64,000 nt of DNA from Spirosoma rigui (lineage in GTDB: Bacteria > Bacteroidota > Bacteroidia > Cytophagales > Spirosomataceae). The DNA is taken from the NCBI RefSeq assembly GCF_002067135.1, contig NZ_CP020105.1, positions 62,001 through 126,000 of the forward strand. The letters are read 5' to 3'. The position numbers and the translations under genes were made by a program. The stretch's first letter is position 1. Every line of letters starts with the position of its first letter. Positions 47,014 through 55,876 of the stretch are shown here, one piece after another. The notes beneath the pieces are model-generated. The model was not told where the DNA came from. It did no database searches and saw only the letters and a list, made by a program, of their open reading frames with translations.

Positions 47014-47021
47014 TATATTTG
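47014..47021 (+). promoter_or_regulatory. -7 element of the GT2 gene promoter
   Basis: TATATTTG matches TAnnTTTG exactly, with CTG (one mismatch to TTG) 19 bases upstream. Predicted transcription start is near 47028, 43 bases before the GTG start. Confidence 0.6.
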
Positions 47022-47070
47022 CCATTCATTCAGACAATCAATTCATTACCGAACCCACCATTCATCTTTT

Positions 47071-48237
47071 GTGATTACGGCACTGCTGATAGGCTGGCTG
47101 ATTGCAGTCGGCATTCAGCTTCTATACATTCTTTTTATCTTTTCCCGAACGGCCCTGTATCGTCAGTCCGACGCACGTACGCCCCAGACCGCCCCACCCG
47201 TCACCATCATCGTTTGCGCCCATAACGAACACAAAAACCTGACCGAGTTGCTGCCGCTGCTGAACGCCCAGCACTATCCCGCCTTTGACGTACTGGTGAT
47301 GGACGACCGCTCCACCGACGGCACGACGGCTTTCCTGGAAAACGACATCGCCGACCTGAAGCACGTGCAGTTCATTCGGATCGACAAGGAGCACCAGCAC
47401 GTTACGCCCAAAAAATACGCACTGACCATTGGCCTGAAAAAAGCGACGCATCCCGTTGTCCTGCTCACCGACGCCGACTGTAGGCCGGCCTCCCCCGACT
47501 GGCTGGCGGGTATGGTCGCTCAACTGAGCGATAACACAACGGATATCGTGCTGGGCTTTTCTCCCTACGAACACCGGCCCGGCCTGCTCAACTTGCTCAT
47601 TCGCGCCGAAACCTTGTTTACCGCCGTGCAGTACGTATCGCTGGCGCTGGCAGGTCGCCCTTATATGGGCGTAGGTCGCAATTTGCTGTACCGCACCCGT
47701 ACATTTTTCGACAACAAAGGCTTTTACACCCATAAAAACGTACTGGGTGGCGACGATGACCTGTTTATCAACGAAGTAGCCACGGCCCGCAACACCGCCG
47801 TCTGCCTCGACCCCGACACGTTTACCTGGTCGAAACCCAAAGAAAGCTGGACCGACTGGCGCATCCAGAAACGGCGGCACCTGAACGTGGGTAAGTATTA
47901 CAAAACGGGCAACAAAATACGACTGGGGCTGCTGTCCGGCTCGCACGTACTGACCTGGGTATTGGGGCTGGTCGTTGGCGGCACTGTTTTAGGGTACGAA
48001 CTCACCGGCCATTCGTTTACCCAGACCGAATGGTTACTTTTGCGGCTCGCTACGGGGGCGTTTGTGTTTCGACTACTGGCGTTCTGGGCGATCGTCGGAC
48101 GGATCAGCTACCGGCTGGCCCATACCGTACACTGGCTGCTCATGCCGGTTATGGATGGGATGCTGGCCGCCTACTACGGGTTGGCAGGCCTGAAGACGAT
48201 CTTTTCGAAACGCAACAAACGGTATTACTGGCGCTGA
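47071..48237 (+). CDS. Membrane glycosyltransferase family 2
   Basis: A 388-residue processive-type glycosyltransferase in the inner membrane. One helix at the N-terminus (ALLIGWLIAVGIQLLYILFI) is followed by a GT-A domain (VTIIVCAHNEHKNLTELLPL, VLVMDDRSTDGT, LLTDADCRP with the DxD). Then come GGDDDLFINEVA and the KSWTDWRIQKRRHL-like region (QxxRW variant), and two or three C-terminal helices. The start is GTG. It stands outside the EPS cluster, and its product is unknown. Confidence 0.88.
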   Translation: MITALLIGWLIAVGIQLLYILFIFSRTALYRQSDARTPQTAPPVTIIVCAHNEHKNLTELLPLLNAQHYPAFDVLVMDDRSTDGTTAFLENDIADLKHVQFIRIDKEHQHVTPKKYALTIGLKKATHPVVLLTDADCRPASPDWLAGMVAQLSDNTTDIVLGFSPYEHRPGLLNLLIRAETLFTAVQYVSLALAGRPYMGVGRNLLYRTRTFFDNKGFYTHKNVLGGDDDLFINEVATARNTAVCLDPDTFTWSKPKESWTDWRIQKRRHLNVGKYYKTGNKIRLGLLSGSHVLTWVLGLVVGGTVLGYELTGHSFTQTEWLLLRLATGAFVFRLLAFWAIVGRISYRLAHTVHWLLMPVMDGMLAAYYGLAGLKTIFSKRNKRYYWR

Positions 48238-48312
48238 CAACCGGTATCGGCTGCCCCGCCCGACCAACAAACCGTTCACCGGCCCCGTGCATCAACCAGC
48301 ATCCATTGAGTA

Positions 48313-48942
48313 ATGACTATCGATCTGCTTCTTAAATATTTCCCCTCGCTGACCGCTGAGCAAAAAGAGCGCTTCGAAGCGCTGGACGGGCTCTACCGCG
48401 ACTGGAACGCTAAAATCAACGTTATCTCGCGGCAGGATATCGACGCCCTCTACGAGAAACACGTCCTCCACTCGCTGGGCATCGCCAAAGTGGTGCAGTT
48501 CAAACCCGGCACCGAAGTGCTGGACGTGGGTACCGGCGGTGGCTTTCCGGGTATTCCGCTCGCCATCCTGTTCCCCATGGCCGACTTCCACCTGGTCGAC
48601 AGCATCGGCAAGAAGATCAAAGTCGTTCAGGGCGTTGCCGACGCGCTGGGGCTTACTAACGTGAAGGCCGAACAGGCACGCGTGGAGCAGCTAACCACGA
48701 CCTATGATTTTGTAGTAAGCCGGGCCGTTACCCGCCTGAAGCCGTTTATGGGCTGGATGCGGTACAAGATTCATAAAAGCGGCAACAACGACCGCCCCAA
48801 CGGTGTTCTGTACCTCAAAGGGGGCGACCTTACCGAAGAGCTTGCCGAAGTGCCGGACCGGTACCGTGTCTATGACCTATCGGACTATTTCGAGGAGCCT
48901 TTTTTCGAAACAAAAAAAGTAATTTACGTACCTAAAAAGTAG
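48313..48942 (+). CDS. rsmG: 16S rRNA (guanine-527-N7)-methyltransferase RsmG
   Basis: SAM-dependent rRNA methyltransferase (GidB) of 209 residues that makes m7G527. Typical blocks are LYRDWNAKINVISRQDIDAL, then EKHVLHSL, the SAM loop VLDVGTGGGFPGIPLAI, HLVDSIGKKIKVVQ, and FVVSRAVTRLKPF. It follows the membrane glycosyltransferase by 75 bases on the same strand. Confidence 0.96.
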   Translation: MTIDLLLKYFPSLTAEQKERFEALDGLYRDWNAKINVISRQDIDALYEKHVLHSLGIAKVVQFKPGTEVLDVGTGGGFPGIPLAILFPMADFHLVDSIGKKIKVVQGVADALGLTNVKAEQARVEQLTTTYDFVVSRAVTRLKPFMGWMRYKIHKSGNNDRPNGVLYLKGGDLTEELAEVPDRYRVYDLSDYFEEPFFETKKVIYVPKK

Positions 48943-49023
48943 TTAATCGGTCAGTTAGTACGTCGGCCAGTCGATCTGCATGAACTGGCCCCTTTACTAA
49001 CCGGCTCACTCACTGAAATCACC

Positions 49024-49326
49024 ATGTCAGAGAAATTTCATTCCAGCAGCTTCAAAGACCCCATCAACCGCGACGAGGTTGAGTTCAACGATAAAGGTGT
49101 TACGTTCCGCGTTCGCAAGCTGATTGGCGGCACCGACAACTTCGTCTTCTATTCCGACATCTCGGGTGTTGAAATCGACAACGGTCTGTTTTTCTCGACC
49201 ATCCACATCATTCCCCGCGCCCGCCCGGAGATTGTGATCCGAAATTTCACAAAAAGTGATGCCCGGCGCGTGAAAGAACTGATTTTACAGAACGTGCCCA
49301 ACAATCGCCCGGACCCTTTACGCTAA
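49024..49326 (+). CDS. Small conserved protein, PH-like fold suspected
   Basis: A 100-residue cytoplasmic protein with no named family that I recognise. The pattern of short beta strands (VTFRVRKLIGG, NFVFYSDISGVEID, STIHIIPRARPEIVIRNF) ending in a helix (SDARRVKELILQNVP) resembles bacterial pleckstrin-homology-like domains. Composition is host-like. It is the last host gene before tRNA-Asn. Confidence 0.7.
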   Translation: MSEKFHSSSFKDPINRDEVEFNDKGVTFRVRKLIGGTDNFVFYSDISGVEIDNGLFFSTIHIIPRARPEIVIRNFTKSDARRVKELILQNVPNNRPDPLR

Positions 49327-49424
49327 ACTGATAAACAAGCGGTTAGGCTGCTTACAGACCACAAAACAGGTCCGTCACGCTCCCTGGCGGCATTAGACAA
49401 CCAGTTTTGCGTTAAATTTTTTCT

Positions 49425-49465
49425 ACACCAGTGCTTGCACTGTAAGCACTGGTGTGCTACTTTTG
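49425..49465 (+). promoter_or_regulatory. tRNA-Asn promoter with an overlapping inverted repeat
   Basis: TTG (49435-49437), a 20-base spacer and TACTTTTG (49458-49465) make a full match to the Bacteroidota promoter consensus. A perfect 12-base inverted repeat (ACACCAGTGCTT at 49425-49436, AAGCACTGGTGT at 49444-49455) straddles the -33 element and spacer. Transcription should start near 49472, about 14 bases before the tRNA. Confidence 0.75.
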
Positions 49466-49485
49466 CACCACAATAACCGACACAC

Positions 49486-49559
49486 TCCCGAATAGCTCAG
49501 TCGGTTAGAGCATCTGACTGTTAATCAGAGGGTCGCTGGTTCGAGCCCAGCTTCGGGAG
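49486..49559 (+). tRNA. tRNA-Asn (anticodon GTT)
   Basis: The acceptor stem TCCCGAA pairs with TTCGGGA. The D arm has AGCTCAGTCGGTTAGAGC, the anticodon loop is CTGTTAA (GTT), and the T arm is CTGGTTCGAGCCCAG. CCA is not fully encoded. The 3' part, from 49516, is the attachment core of the integrative element, and the element restores an intact tRNA end. Confidence 0.97.
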
Positions 49560-49562
49560 CAA
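49516..49562. repeat. attL: 47-bp attachment core in tRNA-Asn
   Basis: The 47 bases from the anticodon arm to two bases past the tRNA end occur again without a mismatch at 60633-60679, in the same direction. This is the integration core for the tyrosine recombinase at the other end of the element. Confidence 0.93.
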
Positions 49563-49570
49563 TGAAAATC

Positions 49571-49605
49571 AAGCACTTAGCAGAAATGTTAAGTGCTTTT
49601 TTTTT
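49571..49605 (+). terminator. Terminator after tRNA-Asn, supplied by the element
   Basis: AAGCACTTA (49571-49579) pairs with TAAGTGCTT (49590-49598), followed by a run of Ts to 49605. It lies just inside the element, so the integrated DNA provides the tRNA terminator. Confidence 0.85.
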
Positions 49606-49609
49606 GCTT

Positions 49610-49630
49610 TGTGCAATGTAATGTGCAATG
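49610..49630. repeat. Arm-type repeat, left end
   Basis: Two TGTGCAATG-like words in tandem (49610-49618 and 49622-49630). The 21-base block recurs at 60484-60504 with 19 of 21 bases identical and in the same direction. Likely integrase arm-binding site. Confidence 0.6.
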
Positions 49631-49689
49631 AATTAATAAAGTATGCTGAGTAGTGCAAAGCACAACGTAGCAAATGTAGTCTGCTTATC

Positions 49690-49697
49690 TATCTTTG
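49690..49697 (+). promoter_or_regulatory. -7 element for the restriction-modification gene
   Basis: TATCTTTG is an exact TAnnTTTG match 50 bases before the start of the gene at 49748. No good TTG is seen at the expected -33 distance. Confidence 0.5.
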
Positions 49698-49747
49698 TAG
49701 AGTTCTGTCATTAGTTATTGGAAATGTCGCTTAATTAAAAGTAAAAG

Positions 49748-52045
49748 ATGCGTACAACGAGAGTTGAAAGAGATACTGAGATCCTTATTGATAACCAACT
49801 TAAAAACTTAGGTTGGATAAATAATCCAAACTCTGCTGATCGAAACGTCTATCAACAGCGAGTCAAAACTGAAGAACAAAGGGTAAAACTTCAAGGTAAA
49901 AGACCAGATTACACCCTATATAGTGCAGGTTCCAACTCCCCTCTTGCTATCATTGAGGCGAAGAAGCCGGGTAGAAGTATCCACGATGCACTTAGTCAAG
50001 GGTTACAATATGCACACTTGCTAGATGCGCCAATAGTATTTGCTACTGACGGAGTGTTTACAAAAGCTATACACACTCAAACGAGAAAACCGCTACTGCT
50101 AAATGGAGAAGAAGTAGATGAATTCCTTAAAGAGGCTCTAGCAATTCAATATATCCTTTCAAACGAAGTAAGCACTCTAGACAAAAAAGTAATTAAATCA
50201 AGGAGCGAACTCATTACTATTTTTGAAACAGCAAATAATTTACTTCGTGAAGAAGGATTACAGCAAGGACTAGACCGGTTTACAGAATTTGCTAATATTC
50301 TTTTTTTAAAAGTATTAAGTGAAGTTGAAGACGCAAAAGAAGAGGCAGGAGAGAAATCGAAAATTGCTCGTGAATACCGCTGGAATTACTTCAAAAAGAA
50401 ATCAGGTAACGAGCTAATCAGTTACGTTAGTGATACCGTCTTAAAATGGTTTTCGCTCGAATATAAAGACGATAGCTTATTTAAAGGACTTAACATAAGC
50501 CATCCGGAAAATCTTAAAGAAATAATAAAGTCACTTGACGACTTACAGCTTACCGATATTAACGCTGATATAAAAGGTGATGCATTTGAATATTTTATTC
50601 GATCCTATAGTGCAAGTAATCCATCTGATTTGGGCGAGATTTTTACGCCTAGACATGTAGTTAAAACAACAGTTAAGCTTGTTAACCCACAGATAGGCGA
50701 AACAATTTATGATCCTTTCTGTGGTACAGGTGGGATGTTAATCGTTGCATACAAACACATAATGGATAGCATGGCTAGAACTGCTTCGAATATCAAGCAG
50801 TTGAAGGAAAACACGCTATGGGGTTCGGAACTGACCAAGACAGCGAGTATCGCCAAAATGAACATGATTCTTGCTGGTGATGGTCATAGTAATGTGGTAA
50901 AACAAGATACACTAGCAAACCCTGTTGACGGTAAGTTTGATGTAGTTATCACAAACTATCCTTTTTCTCAAAAAACCAGATATGGTGAAAGCTACCTGAT
51001 CCCCAGCCGCAATGCTGATTTAATTTGTCCTCAACACTGTATACGGGCGCTCAAAGATGGCGGGCGAATGGCAATGATTGCCCCAGAAGGTTTCTTAACA
51101 AACAAAAACAGCAGTGCTTACGAGGACGTACGTAAATACCTATTAGAAAATGCTAAGCTTCAAAATGTAATTTCGCTACCAAGGGGTTCTTTTGAGCCTT
51201 ACAATCGTGCAAAGGCCAGTATACTATATTTTACTGACGTAAGAAAGGCGAAAACCAAAGGGCATTACTGGTATTTTAATATAAAAAATGATGGTTATAC
51301 ACTAGACAAAAAACGTCGAAAGATTGAGGGCGTCAGCGACCTAGAGCTAGTACTTTCTGAGACAGATCTAGACAATCAATCACAGCCATATCTTCATGCG
51401 CTAGGTATTACTAAAATTGAAATTGCAGATATTAAAGAAAACGAGTATGTTCTGAGTGCAGCGCCATATATTAAACTTCCAGAAATTACTAACCCCAATT
51501 ATACGGTCTATTCGCTTGGTGAATTGATTGAGCCAGCTAGCAACGGCGCAATAGGTCTTGAAAAAGAAGTGCCGATTATGTCCATTACTATGGAAAACGG
51601 CTTAATTGATCAGGGGGATAAATTTAAGAAGCGAATAGCTAGCCTTGACATAGCCAAGTACAATAAGGTTATGAGAAATGATCTTGTCGTAGGATTTCCA
51701 ATTGACGAGGGCGTTCTAGGATTTCAAACTAAATATAATTACGCTGCCGTTAGTCCAGCTTACAATATATGGAAGCTGAAAGGTGATAAAGTAGATGTAA
51801 CATTTCTTGAAATACTATTGCGTTCACATCGAATGCGGGAGATTTACAAAAGCTTGATGCAGGGTAGCGTCGATAGACGAAGGAGCATACCGGACGACAT
51901 TTTTTTAAAGATAAAAATTCCAGTTCCCTCATCTGAAATAAGAGAACAGATTAAAGCTGACTTCCAAAGTGTTGATGAGCATAAAAAGCAAATAAAAACT
52001 CTTGAAAAGAAGATTCAATCAGAAGTAAACAACCTATTCGACTAA
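49748..52045 (+). CDS. Single-chain type I-like restriction-modification protein (nuclease-methylase-specificity fusion)
   Basis: A 765-residue protein with three parts. Residues 1 to about 150 resemble the HsdR N-terminal nuclease (D54 in RPDYTLY, E70 and K72 in LAIIEAKKPG: a PD-(D/E)xK site). Residues about 155-560 are an HsdM-type N6-adenine methylase with DPFCGTGG (322-329) and motif IV as NYPF (about 403-406), a variant of NPPF. Residues about 590-765 look like one HsdS target-recognition half with a C-terminal coiled helix. No helicase/translocase is present, so cleavage would be type IIG-like, near the site. No separate R or S gene lies nearby. Confidence 0.85.
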   Translation: MRTTRVERDTEILIDNQLKNLGWINNPNSADRNVYQQRVKTEEQRVKLQGKRPDYTLYSAGSNSPLAIIEAKKPGRSIHDALSQGLQYAHLLDAPIVFATDGVFTKAIHTQTRKPLLLNGEEVDEFLKEALAIQYILSNEVSTLDKKVIKSRSELITIFETANNLLREEGLQQGLDRFTEFANILFLKVLSEVEDAKEEAGEKSKIAREYRWNYFKKKSGNELISYVSDTVLKWFSLEYKDDSLFKGLNISHPENLKEIIKSLDDLQLTDINADIKGDAFEYFIRSYSASNPSDLGEIFTPRHVVKTTVKLVNPQIGETIYDPFCGTGGMLIVAYKHIMDSMARTASNIKQLKENTLWGSELTKTASIAKMNMILAGDGHSNVVKQDTLANPVDGKFDVVITNYPFSQKTRYGESYLIPSRNADLICPQHCIRALKDGGRMAMIAPEGFLTNKNSSAYEDVRKYLLENAKLQNVISLPRGSFEPYNRAKASILYFTDVRKAKTKGHYWYFNIKNDGYTLDKKRRKIEGVSDLELVLSETDLDNQSQPYLHALGITKIEIADIKENEYVLSAAPYIKLPEITNPNYTVYSLGELIEPASNGAIGLEKEVPIMSITMENGLIDQGDKFKKRIASLDIAKYNKVMRNDLVVGFPIDEGVLGFQTKYNYAAVSPAYNIWKLKGDKVDVTFLEILLRSHRMREIYKSLMQGSVDRRRSIPDDIFLKIKIPVPSSEIREQIKADFQSVDEHKKQIKTLEKKIQSEVNNLFD

Positions 52046-52052
52046 GCTTAGG

Positions 52053-52096
52053 TAGGCGGAGTTCTTGCTACTTACTCAGGGCTCCGCCTAATTTTT
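52053..52096 (+). terminator. Terminator of the restriction-modification gene
   Basis: TAGGCGGAG (52053-52061) pairs with CTCCGCCTA (52082-52090), followed by ATTTTTAATT. Confidence 0.8.
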
Positions 52097-52162
52097 AATT
52101 ATAAATACAGTCACTGTAATCAATCATAATTAAAAGTTCATGTAGATTTACTTTCAAGCAAA

Positions 52163-52381
52163 ATGAAAACGGCAAAAGTCACAAGTGGTCCTTTAGGAAG
52201 AGAGAAACGATTTGTAATTGTTCAGGATAGTGATTTCTTAGTAACAGCATACGCAGTTAATAAGGATAGTGGCATCACATCTAATTATGGCATACTATTA
52301 GGAAAATTTAGAAATATTGATGATGTTGATGTACATAATGAAATAATCGACAGGTTGGAGGTGATTTTTAAAACTGTATAA
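52163..52381 (+). CDS. Small hypothetical protein
   Basis: A 72-residue soluble protein with no recognisable domain. It appears to consist of beta strands (RFVIVQDSDFLVTAYAVN, YGILLGKFRN) and a C-terminal helix (HNEIIDRLEVIF). Codon use and AT content match the neighbouring cargo genes. It lies between the restriction-modification gene and the membrane protein on the same strand. It could be an accessory of either, or unrelated. Confidence 0.55.
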   Translation: MKTAKVTSGPLGREKRFVIVQDSDFLVTAYAVNKDSGITSNYGILLGKFRNIDDVDVHNEIIDRLEVIFKTV

Positions 52382-52530
52382 ATTAATACAATATTGCTTA
52401 ACCTTATTGTTTTCAAAATAAACCGCTACATATATCAGCTTGTTCTTGAAGGCCATGCCGATCATTAACATACTATAAGGCTTTAATATGGTAAAGTGCG
52501 TACTTCCAGCTTCCATCTTATTGACCAGCT

Positions 52531-53643
52531 ATGAATAATAATTTTATTAAAAAAATGACTGATTATCTAAAAGACCCAACTGTCTGGATTGTGATTGGCG
52601 TACTATTTACTGTAATTGGTGGGTTAATTAGCGGTTTTGCTTCCTATCAAGCGACAAGAAAACAGGATAGGGAGACGACAGCACAAGCGAAAAAAGTCAA
52701 TGAACAACAAAGAGAGCTGATTGAAAAATCAATTGGTATTATTGACAGACAAAATGAACTGAATGCTAAAAGTGCTGAAATTAGAGAACAACAAGAAGGT
52801 CTTTCAAAAAAACAAGAAGAGATGTTCTTGTTAAGCCAATCACAGTTGAGAGAACAAATTTCTTTGAGAGAAAAGGCTGAAGTCAATGAAAGACTTGCTC
52901 TTGAGCTTGCAGAAAGCCAAAAAGAACTAGGTAATGTAAGTAAAGAAATTTATAATAATTCTATCGGAAAAGACAGCTACTGTTATGCAGTTCTATCGAT
53001 GTCTAATGAACCTGACAACGAGAATGTAGGTATATATCTTTACCATGTCGGCAAATATAGCTTAAAAAATTTAGAAGTTTCAATTGTAAACACTGACATA
53101 GAATTTGGTCGTTTATTAGATAGAAAAGCCGATTTTACTAATATCCAGCAGGACTACCATAATTACACGAACCCGTATTATGATAAAATATCTTCTTTGA
53201 CACATCAGGACGTTCCCACACCACTTAAAAGTTTCAAGACCGTTCGTAGAGATCAGAAAAGTTTTCATATCCGCTTCAAAACTGACAGCAGGACTTGGTA
53301 TCAACGAGTGCTTTTAAGGCGCGTAGGCGGGTTCGAAATAAAACCCGAGGGGAGTTCACTTCCTAATGATTACGATAATTGGTTTCTTAGCCAATTTCAA
53401 GTTTATGAACTTGATAGCGAAGGGTATAATAAAGTACATAGGTATGAAAAGATATTAATGGAGTCAACTGTAGATGATGGATATGATACTCAGTCTATAA
53501 AGACAGAGGGTTCTAAAAAAATATGGAGACGTTTCCCTTTACGGAAAGATGAAGTACAAAGGCTACCTTTTTCAATGTGGCCATCACTTCATTGGGACGG
53601 TGCTCATTTTGATAACAATCCAGCGCTACCAAGCTCTAAATAA
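52531..53643 (+). CDS. Membrane-anchored coiled-coil protein of unknown function
   Basis: A 370-residue protein. One hydrophobic helix near the N-terminus (VWIVIGVLFTVIGGLISGFA, about 18-37) is followed by a basic stop, then a long charged coiled coil (about 45-145, rich in Q, E and K). The C-terminal globular domain (about 155-370) is rich in aromatic residues and beta strands. I do not recognise a family. Its place among AT-rich cargo of a defence-type island makes a role in phage defence possible, but the sequence gives no catalytic motif. Confidence 0.7.
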   Translation: MNNNFIKKMTDYLKDPTVWIVIGVLFTVIGGLISGFASYQATRKQDRETTAQAKKVNEQQRELIEKSIGIIDRQNELNAKSAEIREQQEGLSKKQEEMFLLSQSQLREQISLREKAEVNERLALELAESQKELGNVSKEIYNNSIGKDSYCYAVLSMSNEPDNENVGIYLYHVGKYSLKNLEVSIVNTDIEFGRLLDRKADFTNIQQDYHNYTNPYYDKISSLTHQDVPTPLKSFKTVRRDQKSFHIRFKTDSRTWYQRVLLRRVGGFEIKPEGSSLPNDYDNWFLSQFQVYELDSEGYNKVHRYEKILMESTVDDGYDTQSIKTEGSKKIWRRFPLRKDEVQRLPFSMWPSLHWDGAHFDNNPALPSSK

Positions 53644-53902
53644 TTAGTCTTATGTAAGCAAAGTACAAGTGTACGACTGATTACTTATTACCCTGAATTT
53701 TTAAGTTCAATATCATTTGTTAGTTTAAAAATTAACAAAATAAGTTAATCATAACACCTACACTAGATTTCATTTAATAAAAAGTTGAAAGGGTATAATG
53801 TTTCACACTCCTCAACTTTAACAACCTTAGCGTTTTATCAAGCTCACTTTTGCAGCTATTTCCTTAAAGAGATTTGATTTCAATTAGTATTTACACTACA
53901 GC
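53644..53902. other. AT-rich gap between convergent genes
   Basis: These 259 bases hold no convincing open frame on either strand. I see no strong hairpin or repeat in them. They separate the plus-strand cargo from the minus-strand replication and integration genes. Confidence 0.6.
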
Positions 53903-54415
53903 CTAAATTAATTTTTGATTCTCTGTTTTGTAACTTATACCTTCTTGAACTAGTGCACTAATTTTCTGCTGAATAACTTCGGGTAAATTCATAAATGTTA
54001 ATTGATCAACTTTTAAATTGTTGTTGATCTGGATATAATTAGGTGATTTAGTTTCAATTGGAGCTCGCTTTTCTTCAATTGAAGTAAGGAATACCTTTGC
54101 TGCTTTAACGTCACCTGAGAGAGCCATACCAGCAAGTTTTGCCAATATTTGCGATTCTAGCATTCGGTACGCTTCTATCTGATTCTTGTATAATTCTGAT
54201 TTATTAAAACTTTGCAAGTGCTCGTATACCGTCTGACGGGACAATCCAGCTTCTTGAGCAATTACAGCAATTGGAGGCATGATGCCGTCGCGAGTGACCA
54301 AACAATCTATAGCATAGGTTATACGAGCGTGATTCATTTCCCACGTTTGGTTTTTAAGGTCTTTCTCTTTCTTAGTTGAAAGTGTCAACTTTTGTAAGCT
54401 TTTTTTCTTTGCCAC
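53903..54415 (-). CDS. HTH DNA-binding protein, terminase-small-subunit-like
   Basis: A 170-residue protein with a basic N-terminus and a helix-turn-helix (MPPIAVIAQEAGLSRQTVYEHL, with SRQTVY as recognition helix) near residues 45-70. The following MLESQILAKLAGMALSGDVKAAKVFL resembles phage terminase small subunits of the phBC6A51 type. No large terminase is present, so here it more likely acts as a regulator or helps the replication proteins. It is downstream of the primase genes on the same strand. Confidence 0.65.
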   Translation of the reverse strand: MAKKKSLQKLTLSTKKEKDLKNQTWEMNHARITYAIDCLVTRDGIMPPIAVIAQEAGLSRQTVYEHLQSFNKSELYKNQIEAYRMLESQILAKLAGMALSGDVKAAKVFLTSIEEKRAPIETKSPNYIQINNNLKVDQLTFMNLPEVIQQKISALVQEGISYKTENQKLI

Positions 54416-54477
54416 AGTTTTGTGTTTTTTTAGTCAGTTACAACCTATACTCTTATAATTATCTGCCTGATTGCCGG

Positions 54478-55749
54478 TTATGTGCTGGGTAAACTTGGAG
54501 CATCCCAATCAGAAGGGTAGCTATCGCATGGTTCTACAATAAGCACTTCTCCGTAAATCGTTTTCCCATCTAGCACCCAACGTGGGCGAGTAGTATTAGA
54601 AGATAGTAAGAAGTCGGCAAGGTCTAACCCGGCTGCTTTTTGTTCGTCGTTGGACAATCGTTCCAACAACTCTGAAACCTCGATATGATACCCTTTTTTG
54701 TTAAGGTCATTAGCAACCCGGCTCCATTGATTGAATGCTTTTCTATCTTTCGACAGGTCAGGGAACAACATTACAACACGGCCACGAAGGGGCAACAATC
54801 GTTCAGCGTTTAAGTATGACAGAGCGCCAGCAGCCAACCAAATAAAATCCGGCATGAAGGCTGAACATACAACAGCTGTTTTAGGAGCTTCTACGATTGC
54901 AACAGGTTGATCTAGTGGTGCGGTTGCTAGTTGCTGAAGTCCGAACAAAACAGGCCACCGAGGGGCGTTATTGTGATAATCATCCAACCATTCCGGCAGA
55001 GGCTTATCCTTCTGACGATAATAGTGTATCATACTATAGCTGACAGAACTTATACAGACTTTCTTGTTGCCTACCCGGTCGGTATAATGAGCTTTGTGCC
55101 AGTCATCAGCAAAAAGTACTACTTGGCCCGAACGAGCACGTCCACACTCATCTTTTAGCCAGAAAATACAAGCGCCAGGCCAGCGGTTTGATGTACCAAT
55201 CTCAAACCGTTTTAGTAGTTTGTGGGCCTCAATTTCTCCAAATTGGTGTCTCAGCAATTTAGCAAATTGGTTTCGGTCGTAGTTTCCTATCGATTGCTTG
55301 AATAAGCCTTCAGGAATATAGTATATGGTGGGGCATTGTGCAGGTTGTGTAGCTTGTGTAGCCTTACTAAAAATATATTTTGTGACATACTCTGCCTGTT
55401 CCGCTGTTGCCCCTTGCATTTTTATTAATGTGTTGATCACACTTTCCCGGTTGGTGTGTAACCGTTTCCATTTTGCGGCCATTTTAAACCATTCACGGGG
55501 TATATTGGTCATGCTAATCACCTCATTTGCGTAGCTTTTACCTGATACATCTTTATTATAAGGGTTCATATGGTAGCCACAATTGCTTTCTCGGTCGCAG
55601 CGTCCGAAGTGATCGGGTAGAAGCTCACTCGTTTGGCTATCAACATACCGGCTCAAAGTCCTTCGGTGTTTTGGACTACATTGTGGACAATCAGTTTTTA
55701 TTGCCTTTTTAGGTAATTGAAAGCGAAACCCTTTTACTTGTGTTGACAT
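54478..55749 (-). CDS. DUF6371-type primase-like protein
   Basis: A 423-residue protein with features of Bacteroidota mobile-element primases. The N-terminus has a zinc-finger-like part (CPQCSPKHRRTLSRY, then CDRESNCGYH). The C-terminal half resembles a Toprim fold (PVAIVEAPKTAVVCSAFMP with the conserved E, and GRVVMLFPDLSKDRKAF with the D-x-D-like motif). It probably works with the primase/helicase encoded just upstream. A longer frame to 55812 is unlikely, because the ATG at 55749 begins the conserved part. Confidence 0.78.
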   Translation of the reverse strand: MSTQVKGFRFQLPKKAIKTDCPQCSPKHRRTLSRYVDSQTSELLPDHFGRCDRESNCGYHMNPYNKDVSGKSYANEVISMTNIPREWFKMAAKWKRLHTNRESVINTLIKMQGATAEQAEYVTKYIFSKATQATQPAQCPTIYYIPEGLFKQSIGNYDRNQFAKLLRHQFGEIEAHKLLKRFEIGTSNRWPGACIFWLKDECGRARSGQVVLFADDWHKAHYTDRVGNKKVCISSVSYSMIHYYRQKDKPLPEWLDDYHNNAPRWPVLFGLQQLATAPLDQPVAIVEAPKTAVVCSAFMPDFIWLAAGALSYLNAERLLPLRGRVVMLFPDLSKDRKAFNQWSRVANDLNKKGYHIEVSELLERLSNDEQKAAGLDLADFLLSSNTTRPRWVLDGKTIYGEVLIVEPCDSYPSDWDAPSLPST

Positions 55750-55876
55750 GACGAGACTATAAAAAAAGGTTTGTTCGTGCCTACACTGCTTACACATTCT
55801 ACACATGCCCAAAAGGCAATCATTGATCTGTGTAGATTATGTAGAACGTGTAGGCTAAAAAACAACTTTGTTTTTT

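Noticed and set aside
53903..54415. Evidence for a complete prophage
   Set aside because: Only a terminase-small-subunit-like DNA-binding protein is present. No large terminase, portal, capsid or tail genes are in the window.
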